From: CAYLNM01 sp964385045
GTDB taxonomy: Bacteria > Planctomycetota > Phycisphaerae > Phycisphaerales > SM1A02
DNA: 17,787 bases
Direction of reading: 5' to 3'
Assembly: GCA_964385045.1 (NCBI GenBank)
Contig: CAYLNM010000092.1
Span: forward strand, 1-17,787
The notes under the pieces were generated by a model, which was not told the DNA's origin, made no database searches, and saw nothing but the letters and a program-made list of their open reading frames with translations. Shown piece by piece: positions 15,353-17,787 of this stretch (the stretch's first letter is position 1; the number at the start of each line of letters is the position of its first letter). Both the position numbers and the translations under genes were made by a program.

Positions 15353-17068
15353 ATGACCCCCACCGTCCCGACGATCGAGGGTCGGCCGCTCACGGCCGCC
15401 CGCTCCGGCGAGCGGCGCCCCGCGTCCGCGGACGACGCCGTGGTGCTCGAGGGCCGGTCGCTCCGCTGCGAGTTCCCCGGCCGCGGGGACGTCCTCGGCG
15501 GCTGCTCGATCGCGCTGCGACCGCGCGAGCTGGTCGCGGTCGTGGGGCCGTCGGGAGCGGGCAAGACGACGCTGCTCCGCTGCCTCGCCGGCCGCCAGCG
15601 GCTCAGCGGCGGCACCGTGCGGCGGCACGGGGCGGTGGCGACGATCCACCAGTCCCTGCGGCTGGTGCCGCAGGCCACGGCGCTGGCCAACGTCCTCCAC
15701 GGCGCCCTCGGACGGCTGCCCTGGTGGCGCTCGTTCGGACGCTTCCCCGTCGAGGAGCGGCAGGAGGCGGCGCGGCTGCTGGCCCGCGTGGGGCTCGCCG
15801 ACCGCATGCACGTGCCCGTCGGCCGGCTCAGCGGCGGCGAGCGGCAGCGGGTGGCGATCGCGCGGGCCCTGATGCAGCGGCCCGCGGTGCTGCTCGCCGA
15901 CGAGCCGGTGGCGGCGCTCGATCGCGAGAACGCCGAGGCGGTGATCGTCCTCCTGCGCCGGCTCGCGGCGGAGCGGGGGATCGGCGTGTGCACGGTCCTG
16001 CACGACCCGGTGCTCGCGGCGCGGCACGCCGACCGCATGCTTCGTCTGTGCGCCGGGCGACTCGATCACTGCGACTGCGCGGCCGAGCTCGCCGCCGCCG
16101 CGACCTGTGCCGTGGCCGAACGCCAGGAGCGCGGGGACCGGGCGGGCGGCGCGATCGCGGCTCCCTCGCCCGCCGCCGCCGCCGCGGCCTCGGGCACGCC
16201 GCCCGCCGGCGTCCTCGTGGCCGCCCGCGGCGGGGCGGGGGCGGCGGTCGCGGTGCCGCCGGTGCCCCCCGTCCTCGGCCTCCCGAGGGGACTCGCCTTC
16301 GGCCTCGTGGGCCTGCTCGCGATCGCCGGGTACGCCGGCATCGTCTCGGGCCTCGGGATCGACGCCCGCCAGCTCGACCGCGCCGGCCCGGGGATCGCCC
16401 GCTTCCTCGGCGACCTGGTGCCGGCGAGCCTCGCCGAGGTCCGCGGCCTGCCGTGGGACCGCCTGATCGGCGCCCTGGTCGAGACCGTCCGCATGGCGGT
16501 GGTGGCCACGACCCTGGGCATCCTGCTGTCGCTCCCGCCGGCCCTGCTCGCCGCGCACACCCTCGCCCCGCGCTGGGTGGTCTCGGCCACCCGCTCGCTG
16601 CTGAGCGCGATCCGCGTGGTGCCCGCCCTGGTGTGGGCGCTGTTCTGCGTGGCCGCGGTGGGCTTCGGCCCGCTGGCGGGGATCGTCGCCCTCACGCTCT
16701 ACTCGGTCGGCTACCTGACGAAGTTCTTCAGCGAGTCGATCGAGAGCGTCGACGACGCGGCCCCGGGCGCCCTCCGCGAGATCGGGGCGGGCCCGCTGCA
16801 GCGGTTCGTGCACGCGATCGTGCCCGCCGCGGCGCCGCTGCTCGCGTCCAACGCGATGTTCATGCTCGAGTACAACGTCCGCTCGGCGAGCGTCCTCGGC
16901 ATCGTCGACGCCGGCGGCATCGGCTGGCACCTCAAGCAGTTCCTGGACTACCGCGACTTCCCCGGCGCGATCGCGTGCCTGCTGCTGGTCCTCGGCGTGG
17001 TGCTCGTCCTCGACGCCGCCTCCGGCCGCGTGCGCCGCTGGGCGGTGGCCCGCACCGGGCGACACTGA
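15353..17068 (+). CDS. Fused ABC ATPase-permease (PhnC-PhnE type)
   Basis: One continuous 571-aa frame encodes both membrane-system parts of a phosphonate-type importer, which are normally separate proteins of about 260 and 270 aa. The ATPase (about 28-240) has Walker A GPSGAGKT (65-72), Q-loop Gln100, signature LSGGERQR (159-166), Walker B VLLADE (179-184) and H-loop His217. A 70-residue Ala/Gly/Pro-rich linker (about 241-312) leads to the PhnE-like permease (about 313-571). This has hydrophobic helices and the cytoplasmic EAA-type loop (SIESVDDAAPGALREIGAGP). The linker shows no stop or start remnant suggesting a recent frame merge. The start ATG at 15353 lacks a ribosome-binding site and is 8 bp after phnD, so translation is probably coupled. 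The permease is most like phosphonate/phosphite systems. Methionine or thiamine-precursor transport cannot be ruled out from sequence alone. Confidence 0.88.
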   Translation: MTPTVPTIEGRPLTAARSGERRPASADDAVVLEGRSLRCEFPGRGDVLGGCSIALRPRELVAVVGPSGAGKTTLLRCLAGRQRLSGGTVRRHGAVATIHQSLRLVPQATALANVLHGALGRLPWWRSFGRFPVEERQEAARLLARVGLADRMHVPVGRLSGGERQRVAIARALMQRPAVLLADEPVAALDRENAEAVIVLLRRLAAERGIGVCTVLHDPVLAARHADRMLRLCAGRLDHCDCAAELAAAATCAVAERQERGDRAGGAIAAPSPAAAAAASGTPPAGVLVAARGGAGAAVAVPPVPPVLGLPRGLAFGLVGLLAIAGYAGIVSGLGIDARQLDRAGPGIARFLGDLVPASLAEVRGLPWDRLIGALVETVRMAVVATTLGILLSLPPALLAAHTLAPRWVVSATRSLLSAIRVVPALVWALFCVAAVGFGPLAGIVALTLYSVGYLTKFFSESIESVDDAAPGALREIGAGPLQRFVHAIVPAAAPLLASNAMFMLEYNVRSASVLGIVDAGGIGWHLKQFLDYRDFPGAIACLLLVLGVVLVLDAASGRVRRWAVARTGRH

Positions 17069-17114
17069 GCCGGCGCGCCCGCGTCGGGTCCCGCCGGGTC
17101 GTCGCGTCCGCCGC
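17069..17114. other. Short convergent gap, no clear terminator
   Basis: The 46 bp between the transporter gene and tenA are GC-rich. I see no convincing hairpin with a U-tract in either direction, so the two transcripts may end by Rho or overlap. Confidence 0.4.
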
Positions 17115-17787
17115 TCACGCCGTCGGCCAGGTCTCCTGGCGGTAGGCGGCGTCCCAGAACAGCAGCTCGTACTCGGTGGATCGGATGAACGCCTCGAGCA
17201 TGCGGGCGCGGTCGTCCGGTCCCGCCGCCCGCGCCGCCTCGTCGGTCAGCCGCCTGACCTGCTCGACCGCCTCGCCGAAGCCGGGGTCGGCGTAGGTGTC
17301 GATCCACGGCCGGTAGAAGTTCTCCGCCGCCGCGGACCCCGCGATCGCGCAGCCGACGTCCCAGTAGATCCAGAAGCACGGCAGGATCGCCGCGAGGCCG
17401 ACGGGGTACGACGACTCGAACGCGGCCGCGACGAGGAAGTCGGTGTACGCCTGGCAGGTCGGGGCCATCGTGGCCGCGGCCATCGCCTCGGCGGGCACCT
17501 CGAGCTTCTGCAGGAAGTCCCCGTGCATCGCCTGCTCGACCTCGATCGCCACGTGGGCCGAGTGGGCCAGGATCCGCACGCCGTCCTCGGTGTGGGCGCG
17601 GCCGGCGAGCGTCGCCAGCGCGCGGCCGTACCGCTTGAGGTACAGCGCATCTTGCGTGATGTAGAAGCGGAAGCGGTCGCTCGAGAGCGTTCCCGCCGCG
17701 AGCTCGCGGTTGAAGGGCAGGACGTGGATCGCCGCGCGGACGCGGGCGGTGGCCTCCCACGCCTCGTCGGTGAAGGGGCGGGCGGCG
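17115..17787 (-). CDS. tenA: TenA-family protein (thiaminase II / aminopyrimidine aminohydrolase-like), partial at right edge
   Basis: The frame runs off the right edge: 223 aa are visible, lacking only the first few residues of a family usually 220-240 aa long. TenA proteins are all-helical enzymes that hydrolyse aminopyrimidines or thiamine for HMP salvage. Visible family features are GTLSSDRFRFYITQDALYL (about 32-50, with Asp46 and Tyr49 in the D-x-x-Y spacing of the active site), TCQAYTDF (110-117, candidate nucleophile Cys111), LPCFWIYWDVG (135-145) and STEYELLFWDAAY (203-215, Glu207 before Phe-Trp). A start at an internal GTG (17579) would lose the active-site Asp, so the longer frame is right. 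It is convergent to the ABC importer. Some TenA relatives have other substrates, so thiaminase activity is likely but not proven. Confidence 0.9.
   Translation of the reverse strand, partial: AARPFTDEAWEATARVRAAIHVLPFNRELAAGTLSSDRFRFYITQDALYLKRYGRALATLAGRAHTEDGVRILAHSAHVAIEVEQAMHGDFLQKLEVPAEAMAAATMAPTCQAYTDFLVAAAFESSYPVGLAAILPCFWIYWDVGCAIAGSAAAENFYRPWIDTYADPGFGEAVEQVRRLTDEAARAAGPDDRARMLEAFIRSTEYELLFWDAAYRQETWPTA

Noticed and set aside
15239..17065. Minus-strand frame opposite the ABC transporter gene
   Set aside because: It is antisense to complete Walker A, signature and Walker B motifs and has low-complexity composition.
17069..17114. Bidirectional terminator between the transporter and tenA genes
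   Set aside because: No stem of convincing length and no U-tract could be drawn in the 46-bp gap.

Overview
The window is very GC-rich (well above 70% by eye), and most codons end in G or C. Genes were therefore called on recognisable protein families, start/stop overlaps and ribosome-binding sites rather than on open-frame length. The GC level, actinobacterial-style promoters (TTGAC-like -35, 17 bp, TAnnnT -10) and a RamB/ScfR-type regulator next to the glyoxylate-shunt genes suggest a high-GC Actinomycetota, perhaps a deep-branching lineage. This is an inference: ScfR-type regulators also occur in Alphaproteobacteria, and no rRNA gene is present to settle it.

Layout, left to right. (1) 1-475: no gene I can support; it lies downstream of aceA. 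(2) 476-3605, minus strand: aceB (malate synthase A) followed by aceA (isocitrate lyase), the two glyoxylate-shunt enzymes needed for growth on acetate or fatty acids. (3) 3606-3794: a divergent regulatory region holding a conspicuous AT-rich island with palindromes. (4) 3795-5279, plus: an XRE-type ScfR/RamB-like regulator, probably controlling aceBA and itself. (5) 5372-7273, plus: a putatively exported or membrane-anchored trypsin-like serine protease with a long helical middle part and a beta-rich C-terminal domain. (6) 7362-13615, minus: a complete seven-gene Mrp/Mnh cation/proton antiporter operon, mnhABCDEFG, with every junction overlapping. (7) 13616-14318: a 703-bp divergent intergenic region with one good promoter candidate on each side and several hairpins. 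(8) 14319-17068, plus: a phosphonate-type ABC importer made of a PhnD-like lipoprotein and a natural PhnC-PhnE (ATPase-permease) fusion. (9) 17115-17787, minus: a TenA-family gene cut by the right edge.

Functionally this looks like a mosaic of housekeeping or accessory modules: carbon-source switching (glyoxylate shunt plus sensor-regulator), Na+/pH homeostasis (Mrp), and uptake of phosphonate/phosphite or a related small solute next to a thiamine-salvage-type gene. I see no mobile element, tRNA, rRNA, CRISPR array or evident new defence system. The least ordinary items are the PhnC-PhnE fusion, the architecture of the protease beside the regulator, the extended MrpF and MrpD subunits, and the structured noncoding regions at 3606-3794 and 13616-14318.
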